Notes: generated from the letters alone by a model not told the origin. Counted from the first letter of the stretch, positions 17,324 through 26,092 are shown. The stretch is 64,000 nucleotides of DNA from Curtobacterium pusillum (GCA_002025645.1 CP018783.1:1736001-1800000); one strand, 5' to 3'. Translations and numbers: made by a program.

Positions 17324-18172
17324 ATGACCGAGCCCACTACCCCCACCCCGACACGGACGCTCCGGAGCGGCGTCGAGATCCCCCAGTTCGGGTTCGGGGT
17401 CTTCCAGATCCCGCCGGAGCAGACCGAAGCCGCGGTGCTCGACGCGATCCGCGCCGGCTACCGCCACATCGACGGAGCGCAGGGCTACCGCAACGAGCGC
17501 GAGGTGCACCGGGCGATCGCGCGCTCCGGCGTGGACCCCGCCGAGGTGTTCTTCACGGACAAGCTGGGCAACGCGTACCTGGAGTACGACGAAGCCCGAC
17601 GAGCGATCGACGAGTCGGTCGCACTCGCGGGTGACAAGCAGATCGACCTCTTCCTCCTGCACTGGCCCCTCCCCACCGTGCGGGACTTCATGGTGGTGTG
17701 GCGCGCCATCACGGCCGCGTTCGACGACGGCGCGTTCCGGGCGATCGGCGTGTCCAACTTCCACGCGCCGCACCTGGAGCGGCTGTTCGCCGAGTCGGAC
17801 CACCACCCGGACGTCAACCAGATCGAGCTGCACCCGTACCTGACGCAGGCGGCACTCCGGGCGTTCGACGCCGAGCACGACATCGTCACCGAGGCGTGGT
17901 CGCCGATCGCGCAGGGGCTCGTCCTCGCCGACCCGGTCGTCCGCGCCGTCGCAGCCGAGTCGGGCCGCACCCCGGCCCAGGTCGTGCTGCGCTGGCACCT
18001 CCAGCTCGGCAACGTCGTGTTCCCGAGGTCCACCTCCCCGCACCGGATCCGCGAGAACCTCGGCGCCGTGGCCGGCGCTGACCTCTCCGCCGACCAGATG
18101 GCCCGGTTGTCGGCGCTGGACCGTGGGCAGCGGACCGGCGGGGACCCGGACACGTTCCGGTTCACGCACTGA
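17324..18172 (+). CDS. aldo/keto reductase
   Basis: NADPH-dependent carbonyl reductase of 282 residues, cytoplasmic. The full catalytic tetrad is visible: Asp in 'HIDGAQGY', Tyr in the same motif, Lys in 'FFTDKLG' and His in 'LFLLHWPLP'. The cofactor loop is 'FPRSTSPHRIRENL'. It is closest in style to the 2,5-diketo-D-gluconate reductase group, so it differs from the two Glu-variant reductases at 42916 and 53546. It starts 73 bases after the ScfR-like gene, with GAGAGGA upstream of the ATG. It may be read from the same promoter or its own. Confidence 0.9.
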   Translation: MTEPTTPTPTRTLRSGVEIPQFGFGVFQIPPEQTEAAVLDAIRAGYRHIDGAQGYRNEREVHRAIARSGVDPAEVFFTDKLGNAYLEYDEARRAIDESVALAGDKQIDLFLLHWPLPTVRDFMVVWRAITAAFDDGAFRAIGVSNFHAPHLERLFAESDHHPDVNQIELHPYLTQAALRAFDAEHDIVTEAWSPIAQGLVLADPVVRAVAAESGRTPAQVVLRWHLQLGNVVFPRSTSPHRIRENLGAVAGADLSADQMARLSALDRGQRTGGDPDTFRFTH

Positions 18173-18208
18173 CGCGCGCGCTCGGCGGCAGCCGCCGGGA
18201 CTGTGGAA

Positions 18209-18257
18209 CGGCCGGGAGGCGCGTTGCGGGTCGGACCCGCACCGCGCCTCCCGGCCG
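18209..18257. terminator. bidirectional hairpin terminator (GGGAGGC family)
   Basis: Arms of 15 bases, CGGCCGGGAGGCGCG (18209-18223) and its exact complement (18243-18257). It lies between the convergent aldo/keto reductase and hydrolase genes. Confidence 0.75.
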
Positions 18258-18278
18258 GCGCACGCCGCGACCGACGCA

Positions 18279-19844
18279 TCAGTCGTGTGCGTACCGGACG
18301 CCGCGCAGGAGCAGTTCGTCACCCTTCAGGACGAATCGGTCGACGCTCTCGGCACCGTAGCGGTCGGCGAAGCGGAGCAGCCCGTCGTCGTCGACCCGCC
18401 ATCGGGTCGCCTCGACCGCCAGGCTCACCTCGCTCTGCCCGCTCGCGGCGAACCGTGCTGTCGCGGTGCCGTAGACCTCGGTCCACGTCCCGACGAGCCG
18501 GGCCCGCAGGTCCTCGGCAGCCGGCATGGTGACGTCGTCGCCCGGGGCGACGCCACGGGCCGTCGATGCCGTGAAGCGACCGTCCGTCAGGAGCCACTGG
18601 ACGACGAGGCGGGCCTCGAGGTCGAGCGTGTCGCCGAACCGCTCCGCATCGATCGGCGTCCACCCGTGCGTGGCGCCCTCGGTGAAGACGATCGTGCGGT
18701 CGGCGCTCGCGGAGCGCTCGTACTCCCACTCCGCCGCGATGTACTCGTACCCGGCGGTGTGCCCGGTGAAGAGCGACGGCACCGTGATGCCTGCGACGTT
18801 GCCGGGCGCGCTGGTGACGCAACTGGCGAAGTCGACGCCGATCAGGTGGTCCTCGCCGTAGTCCCAGTCCGGGTCCACCCGGACCTCGGTCCAGAGGTAG
18901 TCGCGGACGGTCGATACGAACCCCGACCGCATCGTGCCGGCGAGGGCCGGGTTGTTCTCGTCGACACGAACCGACCGGACGACCTCGGTCGTGATCGAGC
19001 CGTCGCGGTGGAGCTGCGGCCAGGGGTGCTTCGTGTGGCTGAGGTACCGGAGGTCGCCGGCGAACAGCTTCGGGGAGTTGTTGATCCCGATACCGTCCGG
19101 CACGATGAACGGCTCGTTGTCGGAGTACGTGCCGTCGCCCCGGACGATCTGCCCGAGCCGACGCTCGGCCTCGTCGAGCAGCCCGAGGTACCGGCCGCGT
19201 TGTGCGGCGAGGAACCGTCCACGGAAGTCGTCGTCGTAGTACGCCCCGGCGTCCGGGGCGTAGCCGTTCTCGGGGTTCGCAGCGTCCAGCGTCGGGTCGA
19301 CCCGCGTCGCCCGCCACTCACGGGTGAGCGCGGGGTTCAGCGAGAGGAGGTGCATGACGGTGAAACCGAAGTTCGCGTCGAGGAGCGCGATGCCGTCGGC
19401 TGGGCGCAGGTCGAGGTCCGGCAGTGGCAGTCGGCGTTCGGGCCCCTGGAATGCTGCGGCGCCGTTCTCGGCGATGTTCTGGTAGCCGCTCATCAGGCCA
19501 GCACCGCGACTCTGTCCCATCAGCACGACGGTGCCCGCGCGGTCGCGGAAGAACGCCATGCAGCGGTCCATCGCTCGGAACTGGTCGACGAACGAGCTCG
19601 AGTCCGGGACGCAGAACGCCGTGGCGATCCCGTGGGCCGCGACACGTTCGAGGAAGGCCGACCGGAGGTTCGGACTGAGTCCGCCGTGCATCGACACGAA
19701 CAGCAGGTCGTGGCGGCGACCACCGGCGGGTTCGTGGAGCAGGATGTTCGCCCCGTCGATGCGGTGGTAGGTCGTACGGATCGGTGCGGGATCGTGCGGG
19801 ACGACCGACCGGATCGGGTGCGGGACGATGCTGGCTGGCGTCAC
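18279..19844 (-). CDS. large alpha/beta hydrolase of unknown substrate
   Basis: A 521-residue protein with an alpha/beta-hydrolase core. Nucleophile motif GQSRGAG occurs near residue 110, after 'GTVVLM', a possible acid lies in 'LDANFG', and 'TEGATHGWTP' near 395 supplies the likely catalytic histidine. About 90 residues at the C-terminus ('LVGTWTEVYGTATARFAASG') look like a small extra beta domain resembling lipocalin or SnoaL-type repeats. It has no signal peptide. A regulon operator lies at 19892-19904 in its promoter. I do not recognise a named family; esterase or lactonase activity is inference. Confidence 0.6.
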   Translation of the reverse strand: MTPASIVPHPIRSVVPHDPAPIRTTYHRIDGANILLHEPAGGRRHDLLFVSMHGGLSPNLRSAFLERVAAHGIATAFCVPDSSSFVDQFRAMDRCMAFFRDRAGTVVLMGQSRGAGLMSGYQNIAENGAAAFQGPERRLPLPDLDLRPADGIALLDANFGFTVMHLLSLNPALTREWRATRVDPTLDAANPENGYAPDAGAYYDDDFRGRFLAAQRGRYLGLLDEAERRLGQIVRGDGTYSDNEPFIVPDGIGINNSPKLFAGDLRYLSHTKHPWPQLHRDGSITTEVVRSVRVDENNPALAGTMRSGFVSTVRDYLWTEVRVDPDWDYGEDHLIGVDFASCVTSAPGNVAGITVPSLFTGHTAGYEYIAAEWEYERSASADRTIVFTEGATHGWTPIDAERFGDTLDLEARLVVQWLLTDGRFTASTARGVAPGDDVTMPAAEDLRARLVGTWTEVYGTATARFAASGQSEVSLAVEATRWRVDDDGLLRFADRYGAESVDRFVLKGDELLLRGVRYAHD

Positions 19845-19891
19845 AGGAGGCTCCTCGTCGAGTTCACACCAGCCTACCTTGCTTGAACGTT

Positions 19892-19904
19892 ATTGCTCAA
19901 CAAT
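19892..19904. promoter_or_regulatory. GntR-type operator upstream of the 18279-19844 hydrolase
   Basis: ATTGCTCAACAAT, 12 of 13 matches to ATTGTTSAACAAT. It lies 48 bases before the hydrolase start and touches the stop codon of the FCD regulator gene. On the minus strand TTGAGC with TAGGCT 18 bases on is a possible promoter. Confidence 0.6.
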
Positions 19905-20605
19905 CACGCTTCGAGTGCGTCCGATCCTCCGGTCGCGGCATCCAGAGTCCCCCGCACCTGGCGGATGTGCGCGCGCGCAAGCCGCTCGGCCTCCTGCACG
20001 TCACGCGACTCGATGGCGGCGAGGAGCCCCCGGTGCTCGGCGAGCGACTCCGCCTTGCGCCCGGGCACCAGGACGGACTGGAACTGGAACTTGATGAGCG
20101 GGAAGTGCAACGACTCGAGGACTCCGGCGACGGCAGGACTCCCAGCGGCCTCGATCACAGCCTCGTGGAACCGCCGGTTCGCTCGGCTGTACGCGACCAC
20201 GTCGTCACGGTCGAGGGCAGCCGCGGCATCGTCGAGGGCACTGCGCATCACCGCCAGCTGCTCGTCGGTGGCACGCTCGGCGGCGAGGGCCGCGACCAGC
20301 CCCTCGTTCACCTCGCGCACTCGCAGCACGTCCGCCGCCTCGTCCGTCGAGAACGCACGGACCCGCGCTCCGCGATTCGGCTCGAGGACCACGACCGACT
20401 CGCTCTCGAGGCGCGCGAACACACTGCGGAGCGTGTTCCTGCTGATGCCCAGGCGGACGGTCAGCGGGACTTCGACGAGTCGCTCGTTCGGACTGAACAC
20501 GCCCGAGATGATGTCCTGCTTGAGCTGTCGGTACGCGAGCTCGATCTTCGCCGCGTCTCGGCCGACGGCGGAGTTCCCCGTCGCGCCCGCACTGATCGCC
20601 GTCAT
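19904..20605 (-). CDS. GntR-family regulator with FCD domain, candidate master regulator of the island
   Basis: DNA-binding repressor or activator of 233 residues. A winged helix (about 20-85) contains 'IISGVFSPNERLVEVPLTVR' and 'GISRNTLRSVFARLE'. The all-helical FCD effector domain (about 95-230) has the metal or acid pocket residues in 'REVNEGLVAALAAE', 'NRRFHEAVIEAAGS' and 'AEHRGLLAAIESRD'. ATG at 20605 has GGAGG eight bases upstream. FCD regulators bind TNGTNNNACNA palindromes, which the repeated operator of this window matches, so this is the best candidate for its binder. Effectors of relatives are organic acids. Regulon assignment is inference. Confidence 0.87.
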   Translation of the reverse strand: MTAISAGATGNSAVGRDAAKIELAYRQLKQDIISGVFSPNERLVEVPLTVRLGISRNTLRSVFARLESESVVVLEPNRGARVRAFSTDEAADVLRVREVNEGLVAALAAERATDEQLAVMRSALDDAAAALDRDDVVAYSRANRRFHEAVIEAAGSPAVAGVLESLHFPLIKFQFQSVLVPGRKAESLAEHRGLLAAIESRDVQEAERLARAHIRQVRGTLDAATGGSDALEA

Positions 20606-20657
20606 TCGTCCTCCACTGGGACCGTTGGTGCTCGTCGGAACCGGGCAGCTCCGCCCC

Positions 20658-20677
20658 GGTGAGCAGTATCGCTCACC
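20658..20677. promoter_or_regulatory. inverted repeat upstream of the FCD regulator gene
   Basis: GGTGAGC (20658-20664), six bases, GCTCACC (20671-20677): perfect 7-bp arms in the 154-base gap before the regulator start. It only loosely resembles the 13-bp regulon operator, so it may be an autoregulatory variant or a small hairpin ending the permease-side transcript. Confidence 0.35.
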
Positions 20678-20759
20678 GACTCTACCGCCCGGACGGCTTG
20701 CCGGCGAGACCGTCGGGTCCGCTCCGGCCACCGCGTCGCCGACCGGACGGCCTCGTCGG

Positions 20760-21659
20760 TCACCGCATCGTCGCGATGCCCCCGAGCGCCTGCATCGCGT
20801 ACCGACGCGTCGCGAGGAAGAGCACGATGAGCGGCAGCGCCGAGAGCAGCACGGCCATCATGATCGCCGGCACGTCCGCGCCGTAGGCGCCCTCGAACTT
20901 GAACAGCGCCAGCGGCAGGAGGGCGTTCTTCGGATCCTGTGTGAAGAGCAACGGGATGAGCATGTTGTTCCACATCGCGAGGCCGTCGAAGATGGCGATC
21001 AGCCCGATCGCACCGGTCGACATCGGCACCACCAGCCTGACCAGGATCGTCCAACTCCCGGCACCGTCCATGCGCATGGCGTCGACGAGCTCGTCGGGGA
21101 TGTCCCGGACGAACGTGCACAGGATGACGACGCTCAGCGGCAGGTTCGACGCGGCCATGATCAGCACGAGCCCGAGCAGATTGTCGTAGAGGTCGATGTG
21201 CGTGACGACGATGAAGAGCGGCACGACGATCGCGTTGATCGGCACGGCCAGCCCGACCGAGATCACCTTGAACATCGCCGCACCGGCCTTCGCGCGGTGC
21301 TTGACGGTGTACTGCGCGAACATGAGCGCCATCGCCAGGGTCAGGACGACTCCACCGAGCACCACGATCACACTGTTCCGCACGTAGGACCCGAGGCCGA
21401 TCTGGAACACGGCGGTCACGTTCTCGAGCGTCGCGGACGTCGGGATCCACGGGTTCTCGGTGAAGTACTCCGTCTGCGTGCGCAGGCTCGACACGATCAT
21501 GTAGTCGAACGGCGCCAGGACGACGATCAGCCAGACGGTGCCGAGGACGGCGGCGACGATGCGCCCGGTCCGCCCGTGGGTGCTCCGGCTCGCCGTCGGG
21601 CGTCGCCGGCGCCCCGCGGTGACGATGCTCTCGGTCGTGCCGATGGTCTGACTGGTCAT
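20760..21659 (-). CDS. CUT1-type sugar ABC transporter permease (MalG-like)
   Basis: Inner-membrane permease of 299 residues with six predicted helices. The first is 'IVAAVLGTVWLIVVLAP', and the coupling loop 'ELVDAMRMDGAGSWTILVRL' near residue 195 matches the EAA region of MalG-type subunits. Its ATG overlaps the stop of the MalF-like gene (ATGA). No ATPase or binding protein is adjacent; the likely receptor is the lipoprotein at 44026, and the ATPase must come from elsewhere, as with the shared MsiK-type ATPases known in actinobacteria. Confidence 0.9.
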   Translation of the reverse strand: MTSQTIGTTESIVTAGRRRRPTASRSTHGRTGRIVAAVLGTVWLIVVLAPFDYMIVSSLRTQTEYFTENPWIPTSATLENVTAVFQIGLGSYVRNSVIVVLGGVVLTLAMALMFAQYTVKHRAKAGAAMFKVISVGLAVPINAIVVPLFIVVTHIDLYDNLLGLVLIMAASNLPLSVVILCTFVRDIPDELVDAMRMDGAGSWTILVRLVVPMSTGAIGLIAIFDGLAMWNNMLIPLLFTQDPKNALLPLALFKFEGAYGADVPAIMMAVLLSALPLIVLFLATRRYAMQALGGIATMR

Positions 21660-22639
21660 GCGATGCCCTCCTGCTCGCTCTCGAACCGGTTGAAGCCACT
21701 GATCGCCATCACGATGCCTCCGAGCGCGATGCCGAGGAACGCCAGGACCACCGCGTAGACGGCCGCGGCACCGAACTGGTTCTGCTCGAACGCCACCTTG
21801 TACATCTGCATCGCGAGCACGTTCGACGCCTGTCCCGGGCCGCCGCCCGTCAGCACGTAGATCATGTCGAAGGTCGTGAGTGAACTGACGACGATGAGTG
21901 CGGTGTTCAGCGCCACGGTGTGCCGGAGCATCGGCAGGGTGATCGAGAAGAACTGACGCGCCGGCGTCGCGCCGTCGATGATCGCCGACTCGTACAGCGC
22001 CTCGGGGATGCTCCGCCGCCCGTGCTGGAAGATCAGCATGTGCAGCGGGACGAACTGCCAGGTCAGGATGCCGAGCAGGACGAGCGGCGTGAGCGTCGCG
22101 TCTCCGAACCAGTTCTGCACCAGGAAGTCCAGGTGGAACGTCCGCCCGATGAAGGCGATCGCGCCGAGGTTCGGGTCGAGCATCCCGCTCCACATGAGCG
22201 AGAGCCCCACGCCGGAGACGAGCATCGGCAGGACGAACACCACGGAGTACCACAGGCGGTACCGCTGCCGACCGGCGATGAACAGACCGAGCGCGAGCGT
22301 CAGCGGCACCTGGACCACGAGCGAGGCGGCGGCGAGTTCGAGTGTCACGAGGACGGCATGGAGCGCTTCGGGGTTGCCGAAGAACGCGGCCCAGTTCTCG
22401 AGTCCGACCCACTTCGGCGCGCCGACACCGTTCCAGTCGGTGAACCCGAGCAGCACCGCGAGCACGATCGGCAACGCGATGAACACCGCGTACACCAGGC
22501 TGATCGGTCCGAGCGCGACGATCGCGAACGATCGACTGTAGGCCCGTGGTGCACGGTTGCGGACTGCCGTGGCGCTCGCGGATCGCGGCGGACCGGCCTG
22601 AGGCCTCGTCGTCGCGTGGACGTCGACGGAGGTGGACAT
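21656..22639 (-). CDS. CUT1-type sugar ABC transporter permease (MalF-like)
   Basis: Inner-membrane permease of 327 residues. The first helix 'SLVYAVFIALPIVLAVLLGF' is followed by 'LENWAAFFGNPEALHAV', typical of MalF/UgpA subunits. The EAA loop 'PEALYESAIIDGATPARQFF' lies near residue 225, and 'LTGGGPGQASNVLAM' is a family hallmark. It starts the two-gene operon with the MalG-like subunit. CUT1 systems carry oligosaccharides, glycosides and polyols, so a glycosylated or sugar-acid compound is possible. Paired operators lie at 22752-22775. Confidence 0.92.
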   Translation of the reverse strand: MSTSVDVHATTRPQAGPPRSASATAVRNRAPRAYSRSFAIVALGPISLVYAVFIALPIVLAVLLGFTDWNGVGAPKWVGLENWAAFFGNPEALHAVLVTLELAAASLVVQVPLTLALGLFIAGRQRYRLWYSVVFVLPMLVSGVGLSLMWSGMLDPNLGAIAFIGRTFHLDFLVQNWFGDATLTPLVLLGILTWQFVPLHMLIFQHGRRSIPEALYESAIIDGATPARQFFSITLPMLRHTVALNTALIVVSSLTTFDMIYVLTGGGPGQASNVLAMQMYKVAFEQNQFGAAAVYAVVLAFLGIALGGIVMAISGFNRFESEQEGIA

Positions 22640-22751
22640 CTAGTCCCCCGGCCGTCGGTTCGGAGTTGCCAGCACTGATTCCTCCTCGTTGAGTCATCCA
22701 TGTCGCCGCATGCGCCGGGTCGTGCAGGACACCGGTGTCTGCGGACCAATC

Positions 22752-22775
22752 TGCTCAACCAGATCGTTGAGCAAT
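22752..22775. promoter_or_regulatory. double GntR-type operator upstream of the CUT1 permeases
   Basis: ATCGTTGAGCAAT (22763-22775) matches ATTGTTSAACAAT at 11 of 13. Together with TGCTCAAC (22752-22759) it makes a perfect larger inverted repeat with GTTGAGCA (22766-22773). The same 13-mer precedes the CUT1 binding protein at 44026. Confidence 0.6.
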
Positions 22776-22822
22776 ATAGCCAGGCTATCACGCTGACCAC
22801 GCGCGTCAAGGACCGGCGGAGG

Positions 22823-23923
22823 TCAGGAGCGTTCGACCTCGCGCGCGAGGTCGGACGACTCGCGGATCGTGTCGAGCAGCGCGTGCAGATCGACGGCCTC
22901 GTGGAAGTCCGGGACCGGAGCCCGCCCCGCGCGCACCGCGCGGGCGAACTCGCTGTACGCGAGACCCACGTTCATCGGATCGCCGTCGGGGTACTCCTCC
23001 GCCGATGGGAGGTACTCGGCCGGCACCGCGACCTCGACGAGGTCGTTGCTGCCGGACGCGACCCGGATGCGGGTGAGGTCGCCGCGCTGCGACGCGAGTC
23101 CGTTCGTGAGCACGATGGTGCCGTTGCGACCGTAGACCTCCATGCGGAACCCGGACCCGGCGAACCGCACCGCCGCGACGTGCACGGACAGGACCGCCCC
23201 GCTCACCAGGCGACCACTGAGCAGCACGTGGTCGGGGGCTGTCGGGTGCACGACCACACCCGTGTCGACCTCGAGCAACTCCGGGGTCTGCGCCGACATG
23301 AGACTGCGGACCGTTCCGAAGTCTCCGAGGACGAAGCGGACGCTGTCGAGCACGTGCCCGGTCTGGATCGAGAGCTGGTTCTGTCCCTCGCGGATGTCGG
23401 TGCGCCACGTGTACTCGGAGGTGTGGTCCGCCGGCTTCTGGAACCGGAAGCCGGCCACGTTGGCGGTGAGCACCTCACCGATCACACCGTCGGCGATGAG
23501 GTCGCGGGCGTAGCGCAGCGTCGGACTGAACCGCGACTGCAGACCGATCATGTGCGTCACGCCCGCAGCGTCAGCCAGCGCGGCGAGTTCGACGGCCTCG
23601 GCGCTGTCCTTGCCGAGGGGCCATTCCGTGTAGACGTGCTTCCCGGCTCGCAGTGCCGCGAGCGTCGGCGCGCGGTGCATCGGGACACGGAGCACCACCG
23701 AGACGGCGTCGACGTCCGGGTGCTGTGCCATCGCGTCGAAGTCGTGGAACGCCAGCTCGGCACCGTACGCCGCGCGCGCCCGCTCAGCGCTGTCAGCATT
23801 GCTCGTGCACACGGCGACGAGTTCGACATCGGGGTTCGCGGCGATCGCCGGCATGTGGGAGCCGTTCAACCAGGTGGCCGACAGGCTCGCACCGACGACG
23901 CCGAGTCGCAGTTTGTCCGTCAT
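22823..23923 (-). CDS. Gfo/Idh/MocA-family oxidoreductase
   Basis: NAD(P)-dependent dehydrogenase of 366 residues acting on sugars, inositols or related cyclic substrates, cytoplasmic. The N-terminal Rossmann fold starts 'LRLGVVGASLSATWL'. The usual EKP motif reads 'YTEWPLGKD', so the conserved lysine is replaced by tryptophan, as in Gal80-like members. 'IGLQSRFSPTLRYAR' and 'IQTGHVLDSVRFV' follow in the C-terminal domain. It sits 14 bases behind the carboxylesterase gene in one operon, so it may oxidise the released alcohol or sugar. The exact substrate is unknown. Confidence 0.85.
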   Translation of the reverse strand: MTDKLRLGVVGASLSATWLNGSHMPAIAANPDVELVAVCTSNADSAERARAAYGAELAFHDFDAMAQHPDVDAVSVVLRVPMHRAPTLAALRAGKHVYTEWPLGKDSAEAVELAALADAAGVTHMIGLQSRFSPTLRYARDLIADGVIGEVLTANVAGFRFQKPADHTSEYTWRTDIREGQNQLSIQTGHVLDSVRFVLGDFGTVRSLMSAQTPELLEVDTGVVVHPTAPDHVLLSGRLVSGAVLSVHVAAVRFAGSGFRMEVYGRNGTIVLTNGLASQRGDLTRIRVASGSNDLVEVAVPAEYLPSAEEYPDGDPMNVGLAYSEFARAVRAGRAPVPDFHEAVDLHALLDTIRESSDLAREVERS

Positions 23924-23937
23924 CGCTGTTCCGTTCG

Positions 23938-25560
23938 TCAGGCCGGCACGCCGTCGGCGACGGCGTGCTCGGCGTGGGTGAAGTCGTCGACCAGGGCGTC
24001 GAGCGCGCCGAGGCCGACGCGGGGGCGAGGTTCGTCGACGAACTCCATCCACCCGCGTCGACCGTCCGAGGCCACCCAGCGGGGCAGCCCGGGCTCGTTC
24101 GGGTCACCGGTGGCGATGAAGTTCGCGAAGTAGCTCGTCACCTGGTCGGCGAGCGCGAAGTCGCGCGGCCGCCAGGGGCGGAACGGAGGCGTCTCGGCGT
24201 CCAGCGAACCGAAGGTGAACCACAGCTCGCTCGAGTGCCAGGCGCCGACGGTGGCCGGGTCGCGATCCGGATCCGGGACGCCAGGGGACGTCGGCAGCAG
24301 GTGCGACCACAGGTAAGAGTAGGTCACCGAGTCCACGGTGGCGCCGAGCAGCGCGCCGGTGGCCAGGTTCAGCGCGACACTGCGCCCGCCGTTGTTGAAC
24401 TCGGCGCCTGCCAGACCGAGTGCCGCGAGCCGGCGCGCCAACGGCGCCGCCTCGGCGTCCGTCGCCGGCACGAAGCGGTCGAACTCGTACCGGTCGTACC
24501 GCTCGCCGAGCAGGGCGCGGAAGTGTGCGCGGAACGCGTCGACGCCGGTGACGCCCTCCGGCGTCGCGGTGGCGACCGCGTCGCCCGTGATCGTCGACCG
24601 CGCCGCGAGGGTCGCTTCGTCGAGGGTGTTGCCGTTGAGGAACCGCACACCATCCGCGTGCGCGAGGAGCCCGTCACCCACGGTCGCGTGCATGATCACG
24701 ACACCGTCATGCACCATGTGGTCCGGCATGACCCCCTTCGGCGCGGGGCGGAAGACGCGGTCCGTCGGGAGCGCGCGGAGCTCGTCGGCGCTCGTGGACG
24801 GATCGATCCCGGCGTACTCCAGGTACCGACGTCCGAAGGCCTCGGCCTCGTCGACGGTACTGAACCGGTGGGTCCACTTGTTGCCGCTCTGGTTGATCAC
24901 GCCCCGGACGGTCCGGCGGGTCGGCGTGGCGAACACCATCGCCGAGGCCTTGAGGCACCCCCCGGACTGCCCGCCGACGGTGATGCGGTCCGGGTCGCCC
25001 CCGAACGCGGCGATGTTCGACCGGATCCAGTCGATCGCCTTGGCCTGGTCGAGGAGCCCGACGTTCCCGCTGCTCCCCGCACTGCCCCTGAGTTGCGGCA
25101 GTGCGAGGTGCCCGAAGACGTTCAACCGCTGCCCGACGGTGACGACGACGACGCCCTTGCGGGCGAGGGTCGACGGGTCGAGCTGGACCTCGTACGAGAA
25201 GCAGTTTGTCAGCCCACCGCCGTGGAAGAACACGTAGACCGGGCGCGCTTCGTCCGGACCGTCGGCACCCGTGGCGACGTTGAGGTAGAGGCAGTCCTCC
25301 GACGAGGCCGGGATCCCCTGGTAGTAGTACTCACGGGCGTGTCGGTCGCGCAGGAAGGCCTGCACGGGCGCAGGGCCCGGCACCACGCAGGGGCGGATCC
25401 CGTCCCACGGTGCAGGGTCGCGGGGGGCCGCCCACCGCAGCGGGCCGACCGGGGGCGCGGCGTACGGCACACCACTGAAGAGCGTCACCCCGGTACGTCG
25501 GCCCGTCAGTGCGGCGCCGCTGACGGTGCCTGCCGTCGTCCGGACCAGTCCGATGCCCAC
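23938..25560 (-). CDS. type-B carboxylesterase
   Basis: Serine esterase of 540 residues, the usual length for the family. The 'FHGGG' oxyanion loop is at 112-116, 'SEDCLYLNV' at 87-95, and the nucleophile GGQSGG has Ser199. 'TFGSL' and the C-terminal 'ANFIATGDPNEPGLP' segment are also typical. There is no signal peptide, so it acts on an imported ester. It heads a two-gene operon with the Gfo/Idh oxidoreductase. A tandem operator pair lies just after its promoter -10. It is paralogous to the protein at 46603-48237. Confidence 0.9.
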   Translation of the reverse strand: MGIGLVRTTAGTVSGAALTGRRTGVTLFSGVPYAAPPVGPLRWAAPRDPAPWDGIRPCVVPGPAPVQAFLRDRHAREYYYQGIPASSEDCLYLNVATGADGPDEARPVYVFFHGGGLTNCFSYEVQLDPSTLARKGVVVVTVGQRLNVFGHLALPQLRGSAGSSGNVGLLDQAKAIDWIRSNIAAFGGDPDRITVGGQSGGCLKASAMVFATPTRRTVRGVINQSGNKWTHRFSTVDEAEAFGRRYLEYAGIDPSTSADELRALPTDRVFRPAPKGVMPDHMVHDGVVIMHATVGDGLLAHADGVRFLNGNTLDEATLAARSTITGDAVATATPEGVTGVDAFRAHFRALLGERYDRYEFDRFVPATDAEAAPLARRLAALGLAGAEFNNGGRSVALNLATGALLGATVDSVTYSYLWSHLLPTSPGVPDPDRDPATVGAWHSSELWFTFGSLDAETPPFRPWRPRDFALADQVTSYFANFIATGDPNEPGLPRWVASDGRRGWMEFVDEPRPRVGLGALDALVDDFTHAEHAVADGVPA

Positions 25561-25591
25561 GAGGACTCCTGCTCCACGACCACTGCGTCGT

Positions 25592-25650
25592 ATTGGTGAA
25601 CGATATTGCAGAACGATCAGGATGCTACGGCGTCACGGGTGCGCCGTCAA
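25592..25650 (-). promoter_or_regulatory. carboxylesterase promoter with tandem operators
   Basis: Minus-strand TTGACG (25650-25645), 17-bp spacer, TAGCAT (25627-25622) is a good promoter. Immediately downstream lie two contiguous operator copies, ATTGCAGAACGAT (25605-25617, 10 of 13) and ATTGGTGAACGAT (25592-25604, 11 of 13). The arrangement places both sites across the start of transcription, as expected for repression. Confidence 0.65.
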
Positions 25651-25653
25651 CCA

Positions 25654-26079
25654 TCAAGGCATCGCGTCCGCCAGGGCATCGAGGGCATCGATCGCTCGCT
25701 CGATCGCAGCCAGCTCCGGCGCCGAGAGCCGCCCGGTGGCGACCCGGACCGCCGAGACCCGCTGGACGCGGATGCGCTCCTCGAGCACGAGTCCGGCATG
25801 TGTGGCCTGCACGATGAACGACCGTTGGTCCACGGTGTCCCGTCGCCGCTCGACGAGCCCCTTGGACTCGAGCATGCCGACGATCCGCGACACCATCGTC
25901 GGGTTCAGGCTGTCGATGCGCGCCACCTCGGCGATGGGCATCGGGCCACTGGCCACGACGAGGCCGAGTGTCGAGGCCTGGGACGGCGTGAGCCCCTCAT
26001 CGGTCGCAGACGCATTGAACTTGCGGGCGAGGTTGATGATCGTCCGCCGCAGCTGGACCGCCGTGTGGTCCCCGTTCAT
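25654..26079 (-). CDS. MarR-family transcriptional regulator
   Basis: Winged-helix regulator of 141 residues. 'LTPSQASTLGLVVASGPM', 'IAEVARIDSLNPTMVSRIVG' (recognition region, about 55-75) and the wing 'GLVERRRDTVDQRSF' are classic MarR. It lies back to back with the TrxB-like operon at 26254. A perfect 16-bp palindrome and a second partial copy lie 14-60 bases upstream of its start, so it is probably autorepressed. MarR proteins often sense phenolic acids or aryl-CoA; that is family knowledge, not shown here. Confidence 0.9.
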   Translation of the reverse strand: MNGDHTAVQLRRTIINLARKFNASATDEGLTPSQASTLGLVVASGPMPIAEVARIDSLNPTMVSRIVGMLESKGLVERRRDTVDQRSFIVQATHAGLVLEERIRVQRVSAVRVATGRLSAPELAAIERAIDALDALADAMP

Positions 26080-26092
26080 GACCCTCCAGGTA

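Noticed and set aside
20658..20677. Counting the GGTGAGC/GCTCACC repeat as a regulon operator
   Set aside because: It matches the 13-bp consensus at only about 8 positions, so it is listed separately as an unexplained inverted repeat.
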